DNA of 64,000 nucleotides from RUG334 sp045599645 (GTDB lineage Bacteria; Muiribacteriota; Ozemobacteria; Ozemobacterales; Ozemobacteraceae), in contig JAZRWI010000003.1 of assembly GCA_045599645.1 (NCBI GenBank), positions 30,221 to 94,220 of the forward strand, given 5' to 3'. The notes under the pieces were generated by a model. The model was not told the DNA's origin, ran no database searches, and worked only from the letters and a program-made list of their open reading frames with translations. This document shows positions 37,041-45,860 of the stretch, one piece after another. Position numbers and translations under genes: made by a program. How positions within the stretch are numbered: position 1 is the first letter of the stretch; every line of letters begins with the position of its first letter.

Positions 37041-38732
37041 ATGAACTGTTCTATCGACAATCAGATTAAATCTGGTAAAAAGCTTACAGAAACCACAGAA
37101 TGGCAAGCACTGCAAAAGCATTATGAAGAAATAAAAGATGCTCAGATGCGTGATATGTTTGCAGCTGATCCTAAGAGATTTGAAAAATTCAGTATTAATC
37201 TTGAAGATATGCTGTTAGATTATTCGAAGCACAGAATTAACGAAAAAACCATGAAGCTTTTGATTGATTTGGCAAAGGCCTCAGGTGTTGAAGAAGCTGC
37301 CAAGAAAATGTTTTCTGGTGAAAAAATAAACTGGACAGAAGGTAGAGCCGTTCTCCATTCAGCACTCCGCAATAGAAGCAACACTCCTGTTTATGTTGAC
37401 GGCAAAGATGTAATGCCAGATGTAAATGAAGTACTTGCCAAAATGAAAGACTTCAGTAACAAAGTTCGTTCAGGCGAATGGAAGGGTTTCACAGGCAAAA
37501 AAATTAAAGCTGTTGTCAACATCGGTATCGGTGGTTCTGACCTCGGTCCAGTCATGATAACAGAAGCCTTGAAACATTATGCAGATGGTCCAGACGTTTA
37601 TTTCGTATCAAACGTTGACGGAACAGACTTTGTTGAAAAGACAAAAAGACTGAATCCCGAAGAAACTCTTTTCATCGTTGCCTCTAAGACTTTTACAACC
37701 CAGGAAACTATGACCAATGCTCTTACCGCCAGAGAATGGCTGCTTAAGAAGCTTGTTGACCAGAAAGCTGTTGCAAAGCATTTCGTTGCACTTTCTACAA
37801 ATAAAGAAGAAGTAGAAAAATTCGGTATTGATACAGCTAATATGTTTGCCTTCTGGAACTGGGTTGGCGGCCGTTATTCTTCATGGTCTGCAATAGGTCT
37901 CTCCATTGCCATTTCAATTGGTTTCGAAAGATTTGAAGAACTTCTTGCTGGTGCTCATGCACTTGATAAGCATTTCCAGAATGCACCATTAGACAAGAAC
38001 CTACCAGTTATTATGGCTATGTTAGGTGTTTGGTATAACAATTTCTTCAATGCCGCAAGCGTTGCAATTCTTCCATATGATCAGTATCTCCACAGATTTG
38101 CAGCTTACTTCCAGCAGGGTGATATGGAAAGCAATGGTAAATACATTGACCGCGACGGGAACAAGATTGATTACCAGACTGGTCCTATTATTTGGGGCGA
38201 ACCAGGCACCAATGGCCAGCATGCTTTCTATCAGTTAATCCATCAGGGTACAAAACTTATTCCTGCAGATTTCATCGGTTTCGTAAACAGTCACAACAAA
38301 GTCGGTGATCATCATGTAAAATTGATGGCCAACTTCTTTGCCCAGACAGAAGCTTTGATGAAGGGTAAGAATGAAGAAGAAGTAAAAGACGACTTCGCTA
38401 AGGATGGAATCACCGGTGAAAAGGCTGAAATGCTTCTTCCACACAAGGTATTTAAAGGCAATCGCCCAACAACTTCAATTCTTATTAACAAGCTGACTCC
38501 TTACAACCTCGGTATGCTTGTAGCTCTTTATGAAATGAAGATATTCGTTCAGGGTATAGTTTGGAGAGTAAACAGCTTCGACCAGTGGGGTGTTGAACTT
38601 GGTAAAGTATTGGCTAAGAAGATTCTCAAAGAAGAAAACGAACTTATCAGTGGCAAGGGCGCAGACCTTAGCAGCCATGACTCTTCTACTTCTGGCCTTT
38701 TGAAGCATTTTGCAGCACACGTCGAAAAGTAA
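37041..38732 (+). CDS. pgi: Glucose-6-phosphate isomerase
   Basis: 563 residues, standard for the long Pgi type. Signature stretches include INWTEGRAVLHSALRNRSNTP, VVNIGIGGSDLGPVM, VASKTFTTQETMTNA, FAFWNWVGGRYSSWSAIGL and the catalytic-His region NGQHAFYQLIHQGTKLIPAD. It interconverts glucose-6-phosphate and fructose-6-phosphate in glycolysis and gluconeogenesis. A GGAGGG ribosome site and even, frequent codons suggest strong expression. The gene seems to be single, with no metabolic neighbour nearby except PPDK 3.5 kb downstream. Confidence 0.98.
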   Translation: MNCSIDNQIKSGKKLTETTEWQALQKHYEEIKDAQMRDMFAADPKRFEKFSINLEDMLLDYSKHRINEKTMKLLIDLAKASGVEEAAKKMFSGEKINWTEGRAVLHSALRNRSNTPVYVDGKDVMPDVNEVLAKMKDFSNKVRSGEWKGFTGKKIKAVVNIGIGGSDLGPVMITEALKHYADGPDVYFVSNVDGTDFVEKTKRLNPEETLFIVASKTFTTQETMTNALTAREWLLKKLVDQKAVAKHFVALSTNKEEVEKFGIDTANMFAFWNWVGGRYSSWSAIGLSIAISIGFERFEELLAGAHALDKHFQNAPLDKNLPVIMAMLGVWYNNFFNAASVAILPYDQYLHRFAAYFQQGDMESNGKYIDRDGNKIDYQTGPIIWGEPGTNGQHAFYQLIHQGTKLIPADFIGFVNSHNKVGDHHVKLMANFFAQTEALMKGKNEEEVKDDFAKDGITGEKAEMLLPHKVFKGNRPTTSILINKLTPYNLGMLVALYEMKIFVQGIVWRVNSFDQWGVELGKVLAKKILKEENELISGKGADLSSHDSSTSGLLKHFAAHVEK

Positions 38733-38734
38733 TC

Positions 38735-38781
38735 TTGCGTGAAGCTATAAAATGTTGTACAATATAAGTGTACAATATAAT
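38735..38781 (+). promoter_or_regulatory. Promoter with duplicated TGTACAATATAA before the 64-aa gene
   Basis: TTGCGT at 38735-38740, 17-bp spacer, TACAAT at 38758-38763. The 12-mer TGTACAATATAA is repeated directly, the second copy carrying a further TATAAT at 38776-38781. The first copy reads as the palindrome TTGTACAA. This may be two overlapping promoters or an operator. Confidence 0.55.
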
Positions 38782-38799
38782 TAAAGGTAGGTAATTAAT

Positions 38800-38994
38800 A
38801 TGGTTAACAATGATGTATCACGTTATCAGTATAATCCATCCTATCAGCGTGACGTATCTCAGACTCAGCGTGTTCAGCCTCAGCAAAGATCACAGGAATC
38901 TGCCGAAACCCGTAGAGCTGACGCAATAGAAAACCGCCCACAGTCAAGCAATATGTCTTATTATCTTGGTAGTAATATTGACACTTACGCTTAA
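38800..38994 (+). CDS. Small Gln/Arg/Ser-rich protein, 64 aa
   Basis: 64 residues, no signal peptide, no membrane helix, no Cys, only one internal Met; rich in Gln, Arg, Ser, Asn and Tyr, so likely disordered. It is treated as a real gene because it has its own promoter, an AGGTAGG ribosome site 9 nt before the ATG and a perfect terminator right after the stop. The C-terminal SSNMSYYLGSNIDTYA could be a short binding peptide; this is similar in look to anti-sigma or secretion-linked peptides but no family is recognised. Confidence 0.7.
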   Translation: MVNNDVSRYQYNPSYQRDVSQTQRVQPQQRSQESAETRRADAIENRPQSSNMSYYLGSNIDTYA

Positions 38995-39017
38995 TATAGA
39001 CATGTAACCTAAAAAAA

Positions 39018-39045
39018 CGAAGACTTAAAAGTCTTCGTTTTTTTT
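39018..39045 (+). terminator. Intrinsic terminator of the 64-aa gene
   Basis: Stem CGAAGACT/AGTCTTCG flanked by A-run and T-run, 4-nt loop. Confidence 0.9.
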
Positions 39046-39112
39046 ATACAAATTAATTGCACTATTCCTATTATTTTGGTAGATTTTTTAGATAGTAAAT
39101 TCTGATGTAGTA

Positions 39113-39147
39113 TTTACATACAGAAAATTGCAATTCCATTATGGAAT
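39113..39147 (+). promoter_or_regulatory. Promoter and overlapping palindrome before deoC
   Basis: TTTACA at 39113-39118, 18-bp spacer, CATTAT at 39137-39142. The inverted repeat ATTCCAT-T-ATGGAAT (39133-39147) covers the -10, as an operator would. Confidence 0.45.
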
Positions 39148-39173
39148 AAGTAGACAAAACAGCAAAGGAAGTA

Positions 39174-39869
39174 ATGTTTAAGATGAAGAAATGTGAAACT
39201 AAGAAAACCGCTCTCACTTCAAAGGATTTGGCAAAATATATTGACCATACCTTATTGAAACCAGAAGCAACCCCAGACCAGATTGAAAAACTTTGTAAAG
39301 AAGCAAAGAAACACGGTTTTGCATCAGTATGCGTAAACCCAACAAATGTTGCTTTGGCCGCCAAGCTTCTTAAAGGTAGCGATGTAAAAGTTTGCACAGT
39401 TATCGGTTTCCCTCTGGGTGCCAATACTTCTTTTGTAAAAGCAGCTGAAACCCGTGATGCAATTGCTAACGGCGCTGACGAAATTGATATGGTTATTAAT
39501 GTTGGTGCTCTCAAAGCCAAGAATTACGACCAGGTAGAAAAAGATATCGCAGCAGTAGTAGAAGCAGCTAATGGTAACCTCGTTAAGGTTATTATTGAAA
39601 CCTGTCTCCTTACTGACGACGAAAAGGTTGAAGCTTGCAAGTTGTCTAAAAAAGCCGGTGCTGATTTTGTAAAGACCTCTACTGGTTTTAACAAGAGTGG
39701 CGCAACTCCAGAAGACATCGCTTTAATGCGCAAGACTGTAGGTCCAAAGCTTGGTGTTAAGGCTAGCGGTGGAGTTCGTGATACAGCAGCTGCCCTTGAA
39801 ATGATTAAGAATGGTGCAACAAGAATCGGTGCCAGCGCTTCAATCGCAATCATTGAAGGCCTTAAATAA
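39174..39869 (+). CDS. deoC: Deoxyribose-phosphate aldolase
   Basis: 231 residues, normal length. KYIDHTLLKPEATPDQIEKL opens the TIM barrel, IGFPLGANTSFVKAAE and EIDMVINVGALK follow, the Schiff-base Lys is K167 in FVKTSTGF, and K196 lies in GVKASGGVRD. It splits 2-deoxyribose-5-phosphate into acetaldehyde and glyceraldehyde-3-phosphate in deoxynucleoside catabolism. Two starts are possible (39174 and 39183); AAGGAAG favours the first. It stands alone with its own terminator; no other deo gene is nearby. Confidence 0.97.
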   Translation: MFKMKKCETKKTALTSKDLAKYIDHTLLKPEATPDQIEKLCKEAKKHGFASVCVNPTNVALAAKLLKGSDVKVCTVIGFPLGANTSFVKAAETRDAIANGADEIDMVINVGALKAKNYDQVEKDIAAVVEAANGNLVKVIIETCLLTDDEKVEACKLSKKAGADFVKTSTGFNKSGATPEDIALMRKTVGPKLGVKASGGVRDTAAALEMIKNGATRIGASASIAIIEGLK

Positions 39870-39885
39870 TCATTAGTTAATAAAA

Positions 39886-39917
39886 AAGACCGAGGTGAGA
39901 ATCTCGGTCTTTTTTAT
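39886..39917. terminator. Bidirectional terminator between deoC and the minus-strand operon
   Basis: 9-bp stem AAGACCGAG/CTCGGTCTT with an 8-nt loop, A-run before and T-run after, so it works for deoC and for the small ORF on the other strand. Confidence 0.9.
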
Positions 39918-39922
39918 TTTAG

Positions 39923-40009
39923 TTAATTTGCTTTAAAAGTCTTTAAGACTTCAGCTTCCTTAACCATCAGAAATAAAGCTACAAAAGTAGCACACCAGAA
40001 GAAAAGCAT
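39923..40009 (-). CDS. 28-aa small membrane protein
   Basis: Too short for usual gene callers. On the minus strand, ATG at 40009 is preceded by AAGAGG at a 6-nt distance (cctctt at 40016-40021). The product is one hydrophobic helix (MLFFWCATFVALFLM) followed by a charged amphipathic tail (VKEAEVLKTFKAN). Its stop is 6-12 nt before the bidirectional terminator. It would be the last gene of the operon formed with the three minus-strand genes upstream. Single-helix microproteins often regulate membrane partners; the role is unknown. Confidence 0.55.
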   Translation of the reverse strand: MLFFWCATFVALFLMVKEAEVLKTFKAN

Positions 40010-40071
40010 ACAAAACCTCTTAGTAGCATTTATGTGTGGTTAATCGGACGAAAAAACAAATTAATTAATAA

Positions 40072-40980
40072 TTATAAATTTTCTTCTGGTAAAGCTTCTG
40101 ATTTTTGTTCAGATTCATTTGTTGATGCTGATACTTCTGTTTTTTCTTCAGATTCGTCAGTTAAAGTTTCTGGGTCTTCAGTGGCTTCCGATTCCTCTGG
40201 TTCTTCTAATTCATTGCCAGAATTAAGCCAGGCTTCTTCTTCAGGGTCAAGATAATCTTCATCATCAACACTATCCGTATCTTCTTTATTAGGTTCTTCT
40301 CCTGAATCCTTTTCCTTAGTGTCTTTCTTCTTTGAATACTTATTAGAAAAATCAGAACCTACAATACCATAAGCAGTTTCCTGACCTACTTCACCTAAGG
40401 AATTAAAGCTTGACGGTTCTTTTCCCCAAAAAGCTTCAAGTCTTGGCTTTAAAATAGCATTCCCAAACATAGGAATATGAATCTGCTGTCCTGATTTAAG
40501 TTCAAAAACATTTCTAGAAATGTCTTTTAGCCAAACAGAGCCATTGTCTTTTAAGGCAAAAAAGATACCGTTATCAGGAGTTGCTTCGATGAGAAAATGA
40601 CCACTCTTATACCCCACATTGCAATTATGAGCAACAATATTTATGGAACTTGTTGCAGTATCTTCGGGGCTAAATTCGAACCTCCCTGTCAATGGAATAA
40701 ACGTACCCTTTGAAATTTTAAAGGTCACACCAGGATAAAGTTTAATTGTATGACCATCCACTATAGCAGAAGTTGATGAAGCTGTTTCTAAATCTGGAAT
40801 AGAAACAATTACATTATCTGGAAGTTTTTGGAAAGCATCCTTTATGTAACGACTACTGCCAGGAAGTCTTATCATATGTTCGCCTTCAATGGTAATAGGC
40901 AAAGAAGCAGCCTGAACCCCGGCAGAAAAAGCCAATAATGTTATCGATGTCAGAATAGTTTTAAAATCTAAGACTTTCAT
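40072..40980 (-). CDS. Exported FecR-like protein with acidic C-terminus
   Basis: 302 residues from the ATG at 40980, which gives a clean signal peptide ending GVQAA; ATG at 40998 is an alternative. The middle (about 30-185) is beta-rich with repeated short strands such as VDGHTIKLYPGVTFKISKG and VWLKDISRNVFELKSGQQI, the look of FecR domains. The last 90 residues are mainly Glu, Asp, Ser and Thr. The gene overlaps or abuts the stop of the upstream membrane-protein gene. A periplasmic sensor or glycan-binding role is possible; this is inferred from fold only. Confidence 0.7.
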   Translation of the reverse strand: MKVLDFKTILTSITLLAFSAGVQAASLPITIEGEHMIRLPGSSRYIKDAFQKLPDNVIVSIPDLETASSTSAIVDGHTIKLYPGVTFKISKGTFIPLTGRFEFSPEDTATSSINIVAHNCNVGYKSGHFLIEATPDNGIFFALKDNGSVWLKDISRNVFELKSGQQIHIPMFGNAILKPRLEAFWGKEPSSFNSLGEVGQETAYGIVGSDFSNKYSKKKDTKEKDSGEEPNKEDTDSVDDEDYLDPEEEAWLNSGNELEEPEESEATEDPETLTDESEEKTEVSASTNESEQKSEALPEENL

Positions 40981-40984
40981 TTGT

Positions 40985-41647
40985 TTACTTTTTGGCATTA
41001 TCAATTACTTTTTCGATAATAAATTGCTGCATAGATCTAGTCAGAGAAGCTATTTCATCTCTGATGGAAAGGATTTCATAATATACCATTGTTATCATAA
41101 GAATTAAGCCGATGAAGGACAAGCCGTTTCTATGTCCGGGAATAAGCTTAATTTTATAAAAATAAACAAATACCACAAGTGTAAAAAGAAGAACGATAAT
41201 TTTTCTAAATTTTTGTTTTCTAATGGTGTTTGGGCTAAAGAAAAGCTCTCGCCATTTTTTTGATTCCGGCATGCTTCCTTCTATTACCCAAAGGTGGTCG
41301 CGTATAATAAGTATTTCAATATAAACAACGACCATTGTTAGCATTGAACCAATATAAGCTAATATGCTTCTGTTAGATGCTTCAACATAAAAATATGCGT
41401 AACTAAAAATAGCTAATGCAAAACAAATAATAAATGTCTTACTTAAAATCTGCTTTTCCCTTAGCCAATCTAAAATTCTGCTGCTAAAACGTTGCGGTTC
41501 AACAGATTCATTGTGCCCTTCTATTTTTCGAATCTGCAAAGATTCATTGCTGACAACACTTTCCTTTTTTACAGAAGTGGTTATCTGGTTAGATAAGGCA
41601 TTATTCTGGGTTTTATTTTTATTTTTGCTTTTCTTTTTCTTAGCCAT
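40985..41647 (-). CDS. Four-helix membrane protein with Lys-rich N-terminus
   Basis: 220 residues. A very basic start (MAKKKKSKNKNKTQ) and a soluble segment to about residue 70 precede four membrane helices arranged as two pairs (about 74-92, 97-118, 148-165, 171-192). The pairs look like an internal duplication: IGSMLTMVVVYIEILIIRD in the first matches IGLILMITMVYYEILSIRD in the second. No family is recognised. It sits 2 nt after the preceding small gene and directly before the FecR-like gene, so the three form an operon. Confidence 0.7.
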   Translation of the reverse strand: MAKKKKSKNKNKTQNNALSNQITTSVKKESVVSNESLQIRKIEGHNESVEPQRFSSRILDWLREKQILSKTFIICFALAIFSYAYFYVEASNRSILAYIGSMLTMVVVYIEILIIRDHLWVIEGSMPESKKWRELFFSPNTIRKQKFRKIIVLLFTLVVFVYFYKIKLIPGHRNGLSFIGLILMITMVYYEILSIRDEIASLTRSMQQFIIEKVIDNAKK

Positions 41648-41649
41648 AA

Positions 41650-42075
41650 TTATCCTTCAAAAGCATCTTTAACTAATTCTGGTTTACTTTCAAATACAGC
41701 AAGAATTTCAGCATCTAACCTGAAAGGTTCTGCTTCCATACCGGAAATAGAATAGACTTTTTCAACCTTTATATCAAATCCCATTCTAAAAGCTTTTAAA
41801 AGCTTTATTGATTGATTAAGTGACGATTTTTGAGTTCTATAGAGAATAAATCTATCAATTATATGTTGAAAATCGTTTGGTGTAAGAGCTATTGCGCTTA
41901 AACCGCTGGCAAGTTTGTCCTGATCTTCATCGGCCCTGTAAATTTTATAAAGTCTGAGGCATTCTTCCATTCTGGAAGTGTTAACAGGTCGTCTGCACTG
42001 AGCAATCTGAAGTCCGACATAGACTCCAAGCGCCATAAGCAAAAACAAAACAATTATTTTAAAGAATCTCTTCAT
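41650..42075 (-). CDS. Single-pass hypothetical protein, 141 aa
   Basis: 141 residues. Signal-anchor helix at about 7-25 (IIVLFLLMALGVYVGLQIA), then a mainly helical domain of about 115 residues with Arg/Glu-rich surface, no Cys pairs and no known motif. It is probably periplasmic or anchored in the inner membrane. It is the first gene of the minus-strand operon that continues through 40985, 40072 and the 28-aa ORF. Confidence 0.65.
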   Translation of the reverse strand: MKRFFKIIVLFLLMALGVYVGLQIAQCRRPVNTSRMEECLRLYKIYRADEDQDKLASGLSAIALTPNDFQHIIDRFILYRTQKSSLNQSIKLLKAFRMGFDIKVEKVYSISGMEAEPFRLDAEILAVFESKPELVKDAFEG

Positions 42076-42214
42076 ACAAATGCCTCGCGTGCATATTATA
42101 ACATAACCTCAAGACTTTTTAAATGTAAAAAGCCTAACAAGAGTCGCTTTTTACTATTTTTTTCAAAATAATTCACAATTGAAATATCTTTCCTAACAAG
42201 AATTAGTAAAATAC

Positions 42215-42243
42215 TTGCAAACAAATTACCACTGTGCTATGCT
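42215..42243 (+). promoter_or_regulatory. Extended -10 promoter of ppdK
   Basis: TTGCAA at 42215-42220, 17-bp spacer, TATGCT at 42238-42243 with TGC directly before it (extended -10). GGAGG at 42289-42293 is 6 nt before the ATG. A small GGTG/CACC hairpin lies in the leader at 42256-42268. Confidence 0.65.
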
Positions 42244-42299
42244 TTTGCGGATAAAGGTGTACATCACCAACTTTTTTTATTTTCATACGGAGGAACCGA

Positions 42300-45098
42300 A
42301 TGACTCAATACGTATACACTTTCGGAGCCGGTGAAGCTCAGGGCAATGCCAACATGAGAAACCTTCTCGGCGGCAAAGGTGCTAACCTTGCTGAAATGAA
42401 CAAAGTAGGTATTCCTGTTCCAGCAGGTTTTACTATCACCACAGAAATGTGTGATGTTTATTACAAAGGTAATTGTAAGTATCCAAAGCAGCTCAACGAC
42501 GAAGTTGAAGCAGGCCTTAAGCACATTGAAAAAATCATGGGCAAGAAATTTGGCGACAAGAAGAACCCACTTTTGGTTTCTGTTCGTTCTGGTGCTAGAG
42601 CTTCTATGCCAGGCATGATGGATACAGTTCTCAACCTCGGTCTCAATGATGAAACCGTTCAGGGTATCATCAAAGCTACAGGTAATGAACGTTTTGGTTG
42701 GGACTCTTATCGTCGCTTCGTTCACATGTATGGTGACGTTGTTCTCGGTATGAAACCAGAAAATAAGCTTGAAAAAGACCCATTTGAATCAGTAATGGAA
42801 AAGATCAAAGTTAAAAATGGTCTCAAAGCTGATGCAAAAGATAATGAAATGAGCGCAAAGGTTCTCAAAGAACTTACTGCAGCCTACAAAAAGCTCATTA
42901 AAGATCGTTTGGGTAAAGAATTCCCAACAGATCCAAAGGAACAGCTTTGGGGCGCTATCAATGCAGTATTTGGTTCTTGGATGAGCGAACGCGCTATCAT
43001 CTACCGCAAAAAAGAAGGAATCCCGGATGAATGGGGTACTGCAGTAAACGTTCAGTCTATGGTTTACGGTAACATGGGTAATGATTGTGCTACAGGTGTT
43101 GCTTTTACTAGAAACCCAGCAGACGGTGACGCACACTTCTACGGTGAATATCTTATCAACGCTCAGGGTGAAGACGTTGTTGCCGGTATCAGAACTCCTC
43201 AGCAGATTACCAAGGCCGGTTCTCAGAAATGGGCTAAGGAAAATGGCATAAAGGAAGCTGACCGCAAGAAAGAATATCCATCTCTCGAAGAATCAATGCC
43301 AAAAGTATATCAGCAGCTTGTTGATGTATACAAGAAGCTTGAAGCTCACTATAGAGATATGCAGGATATGGAATTCACAATCCAGGGCGGTAAGCTTTGG
43401 ATGCTCCAGACCAGAAATGGTAAGAGAACTGCTCCAGCAGCTGTAAAGATGGCTGTTGATATGGTTAAGGAAGGCCTTATCACTAAGGAAACTGCTATTA
43501 CAAGAATAGAACCCAAGAGCCTTGATCAGCTTCTCCACCCGATTTTCGACCCCAAGGCAGAAAAGAAAGTCCTCACCAAGGGTCTTGCCGCTTCTCCAGG
43601 AGCTGGCTGTGGCCGTATCGTATTCAACGCTGAAGACGCTGGTGAATGGAAAGCCAGAGGCGAAAAGGTTATCCTTGTTCGTATCGAAACTTCTCCAGAA
43701 GATGTTGCTGGTATGGATGCCGCAGAAGGTATTCTCACTCAGCGCGGTGGTATGACTTCTCACGCAGCAGTTGTTGCCCGTGGTTGGGGTAAGTGCTGTG
43801 TATCTGGTTGCAGTGACATCCAGATTGATTATAAGAAGGCTACTCTTACTATTGGTAAGACCACTATGAAGCAGGGCGACTGGATTAGCTTGAACGGTTC
43901 TACCGGTGAAGTTATGTTCGGTAAAGTTCCAACAGTTGAACCAAGTCTTGCAGGTGACTTCGGCCAGATTATGAAATGGGCTGACGAAATTCGCCAGATC
44001 GACGTTCGCACTAACGCTGATTCTCCAAAGGATGCTAAGATTGCTCGTAAGTTCGGTGCTCAGGGTATTGGTCTCTGCAGAACTGAACATATGTTCTTCG
44101 AAGGCGAAAGAATCAAATACATCCGCGAAATGATTCTTGCTAATGACGTTGAAGGCCGCAAGAAAGCTCTTAAGAAGCTCTTGAAGTTCCAGACTGAAGA
44201 CTTCGAAGGTATCTTCAAGGCTATGGATGGTTATCCTGTAACTATCAGAACTCTGGACCCACCACTGCACGAATTTGCACCAGTAACTGATGAACAGCAG
44301 GCTGAAATGGCTAAGATGCTCAAAATGAACATCAAAGACGTTAAGGCTAGAGTTGACGCTCTCCATGAATGCAACCCAATGCTTGGTCACAGAGGCTGCC
44401 GCCTTGGTATCACTTATCCAGAAATTACAGAAATGCAGGTAACTGCAATCATGACCGCTGCTTGCGAACTCACTCAGAAGGGTGTTGTTGTAATGCCAGA
44501 AATCATGATTCCATTAGTTGGTACCATTCAGGAACTTCGCAATCAGAAGGCCATCGTAAAAGAAATAGCTGACAAGCTCGTTGCAAAATACAAAGTAGCT
44601 GATAAGCTTCACTATAAGATTGGCACAATGATTGAAATTCCACGTGCTGCTATTACTGCTAATCAGATTGCTTCTGAAGCAGAATTCTTCAGCTTCGGCA
44701 CCAACGACCTTACTCAGATGACCTTCGGTTATAGCCGCGACGACATCGCTTCATTCGTTCCCGAATACCTCAACAAGAAGATTCTTGCTAATGACCCGTT
44801 CCAGGTTCTTGATCAGGAAGGCGTTGGCCAGTTGGTAAGATGGGGCGTTGAACGTGGTAGAAGCGTAAGACCGGAACTCAAAGTTGGTATCTGCGGTGAA
44901 CACGGCGGAGAACCATCTTCAGTTAAGTTCTGTCACAGACTTGGTTTCGACTATGTAAGCTGCTCTCCATTCAGAGTTCCGATAGCACGTCTTGCTGCTG
45001 CACAGGGTGCTATTGAACACGGTTCAGAACGTGCTGAAAACCTCAAGTTACAGAATCATACACCAATCAGAGCTAAGGCTTCTGAAACTGAAGAATAA
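42300..45098 (+). CDS. ppdK: Pyruvate, phosphate dikinase
   Basis: 932 residues, about 50 longer than usual, with a charged C-terminal tail after the catalytic barrel. The ATP-grasp domain opens YVYTFGAGEA ... LLGGKGANLAEM; the phosphohistidine domain has GGMTSHAAVVARGWG with H488; the PEP barrel ends with VGICGEHGGEP, carrying the catalytic Cys. It makes PEP from pyruvate, ATP and phosphate, or the reverse to save ATP in anaerobic glycolysis. Strong promoter, ribosome site and a marked codon preference (ctc, ggt, gac, aag) unlike its neighbours point to very high expression. Confidence 0.98.
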   Translation: MTQYVYTFGAGEAQGNANMRNLLGGKGANLAEMNKVGIPVPAGFTITTEMCDVYYKGNCKYPKQLNDEVEAGLKHIEKIMGKKFGDKKNPLLVSVRSGARASMPGMMDTVLNLGLNDETVQGIIKATGNERFGWDSYRRFVHMYGDVVLGMKPENKLEKDPFESVMEKIKVKNGLKADAKDNEMSAKVLKELTAAYKKLIKDRLGKEFPTDPKEQLWGAINAVFGSWMSERAIIYRKKEGIPDEWGTAVNVQSMVYGNMGNDCATGVAFTRNPADGDAHFYGEYLINAQGEDVVAGIRTPQQITKAGSQKWAKENGIKEADRKKEYPSLEESMPKVYQQLVDVYKKLEAHYRDMQDMEFTIQGGKLWMLQTRNGKRTAPAAVKMAVDMVKEGLITKETAITRIEPKSLDQLLHPIFDPKAEKKVLTKGLAASPGAGCGRIVFNAEDAGEWKARGEKVILVRIETSPEDVAGMDAAEGILTQRGGMTSHAAVVARGWGKCCVSGCSDIQIDYKKATLTIGKTTMKQGDWISLNGSTGEVMFGKVPTVEPSLAGDFGQIMKWADEIRQIDVRTNADSPKDAKIARKFGAQGIGLCRTEHMFFEGERIKYIREMILANDVEGRKKALKKLLKFQTEDFEGIFKAMDGYPVTIRTLDPPLHEFAPVTDEQQAEMAKMLKMNIKDVKARVDALHECNPMLGHRGCRLGITYPEITEMQVTAIMTAACELTQKGVVVMPEIMIPLVGTIQELRNQKAIVKEIADKLVAKYKVADKLHYKIGTMIEIPRAAITANQIASEAEFFSFGTNDLTQMTFGYSRDDIASFVPEYLNKKILANDPFQVLDQEGVGQLVRWGVERGRSVRPELKVGICGEHGGEPSSVKFCHRLGFDYVSCSPFRVPIARLAAAQGAIEHGSERAENLKLQNHTPIRAKASETEE

Positions 45099-45110
45099 GG
45101 AAATATAAAA

Positions 45111-45818
45111 ATGAATTCTCCAAGACGTCAATCTCGCGAAGTAGCATTAAAAGCACTTTATCAAGCTGAAATAAACAGTAGTGACAAGATCGAAAGCATG
45201 TATCAGATAGTAGCCGATACATTGTTCGCTCCTGCCACTGAGACTGCCGTCAAGGAGTTCCTGAAAGCAACAAAGGCTACAGAAATTCTGTCTGGCGAAG
45301 TTGAGGATTTTATCCCCGACTTCGTCGACTCAATTTCATTGTCTCCACATGCTGAAGCAAATACTTTCAAATTCAATATCAAACAACAATTAGAAAGTCA
45401 TTTTCCTGGTGTAACAGTTCCAGAAAGCTTTCAGCCTGAATTTGATTCATTGATAAATCTTTTGCATGATAAATTCCAGAAACCAACTACTATCGAAGAA
45501 TTTGCAAAAGAACTAATTTACACAATAACTAATAACAATAAATCAATAGAAGAAGTCATAGAAAATACAGCCAAGAATTGGTCCTTAGACCGTATGGCTG
45601 CAGTAGACCGCTGTATTCTTAAAATTGCAGTCTGTGAATTCTTTTATTTTCCATCTATCCCGGTAAAAGCCACAATAAATGAAGCCATTGAGCTTGCTAA
45701 GAAGTATTCAACCGATAGAAGCTATGAATTCGTAAACGGGATACTTGACAAAATTAGCAAAGAAAATAAATTTGTAAAGACACCTAAATCACCTGTTGTC
45801 TCAGCAAAGGAAGAATAA
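45111..45818 (+). CDS. nusB: Transcription antitermination factor NusB, with a large insertion
   Basis: 235 residues against about 140 for typical NusB. The N-terminal RRQSREVALKALYQAEI and the C-terminal half (FAKELIYTITNNNKSIEEVI, WSLDRMAAVDRCILKIAV, KATINEAIELAKKYS, YEFVNGILDKI) are canonical, but about 90 helical residues separate them (about 21-130). NusB binds boxA RNA with NusE during rRNA antitermination. It follows ppdK by 12 nt and may be co-transcribed. The insertion has no recognised motif. Confidence 0.92.
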   Translation: MNSPRRQSREVALKALYQAEINSSDKIESMYQIVADTLFAPATETAVKEFLKATKATEILSGEVEDFIPDFVDSISLSPHAEANTFKFNIKQQLESHFPGVTVPESFQPEFDSLINLLHDKFQKPTTIEEFAKELIYTITNNNKSIEEVIENTAKNWSLDRMAAVDRCILKIAVCEFFYFPSIPVKATINEAIELAKKYSTDRSYEFVNGILDKISKENKFVKTPKSPVVSAKEE

Positions 45819-45860
45819 GGTTCAAATTGCTAGTATAAATAGTGTGAGTAAAAGCGCGAA

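Noticed and set aside
42121..42214. Riboswitch-like leader before ppdK
   Set aside because: No conserved aptamer core or terminator/antiterminator pair is visible; only a promoter and a 4-bp hairpin.
43293..44390. 365-aa ORF antisense to ppdK
   Set aside because: An open antisense frame caused by the strong codon bias of ppdK; no promoter or ribosome site and no family resemblance.
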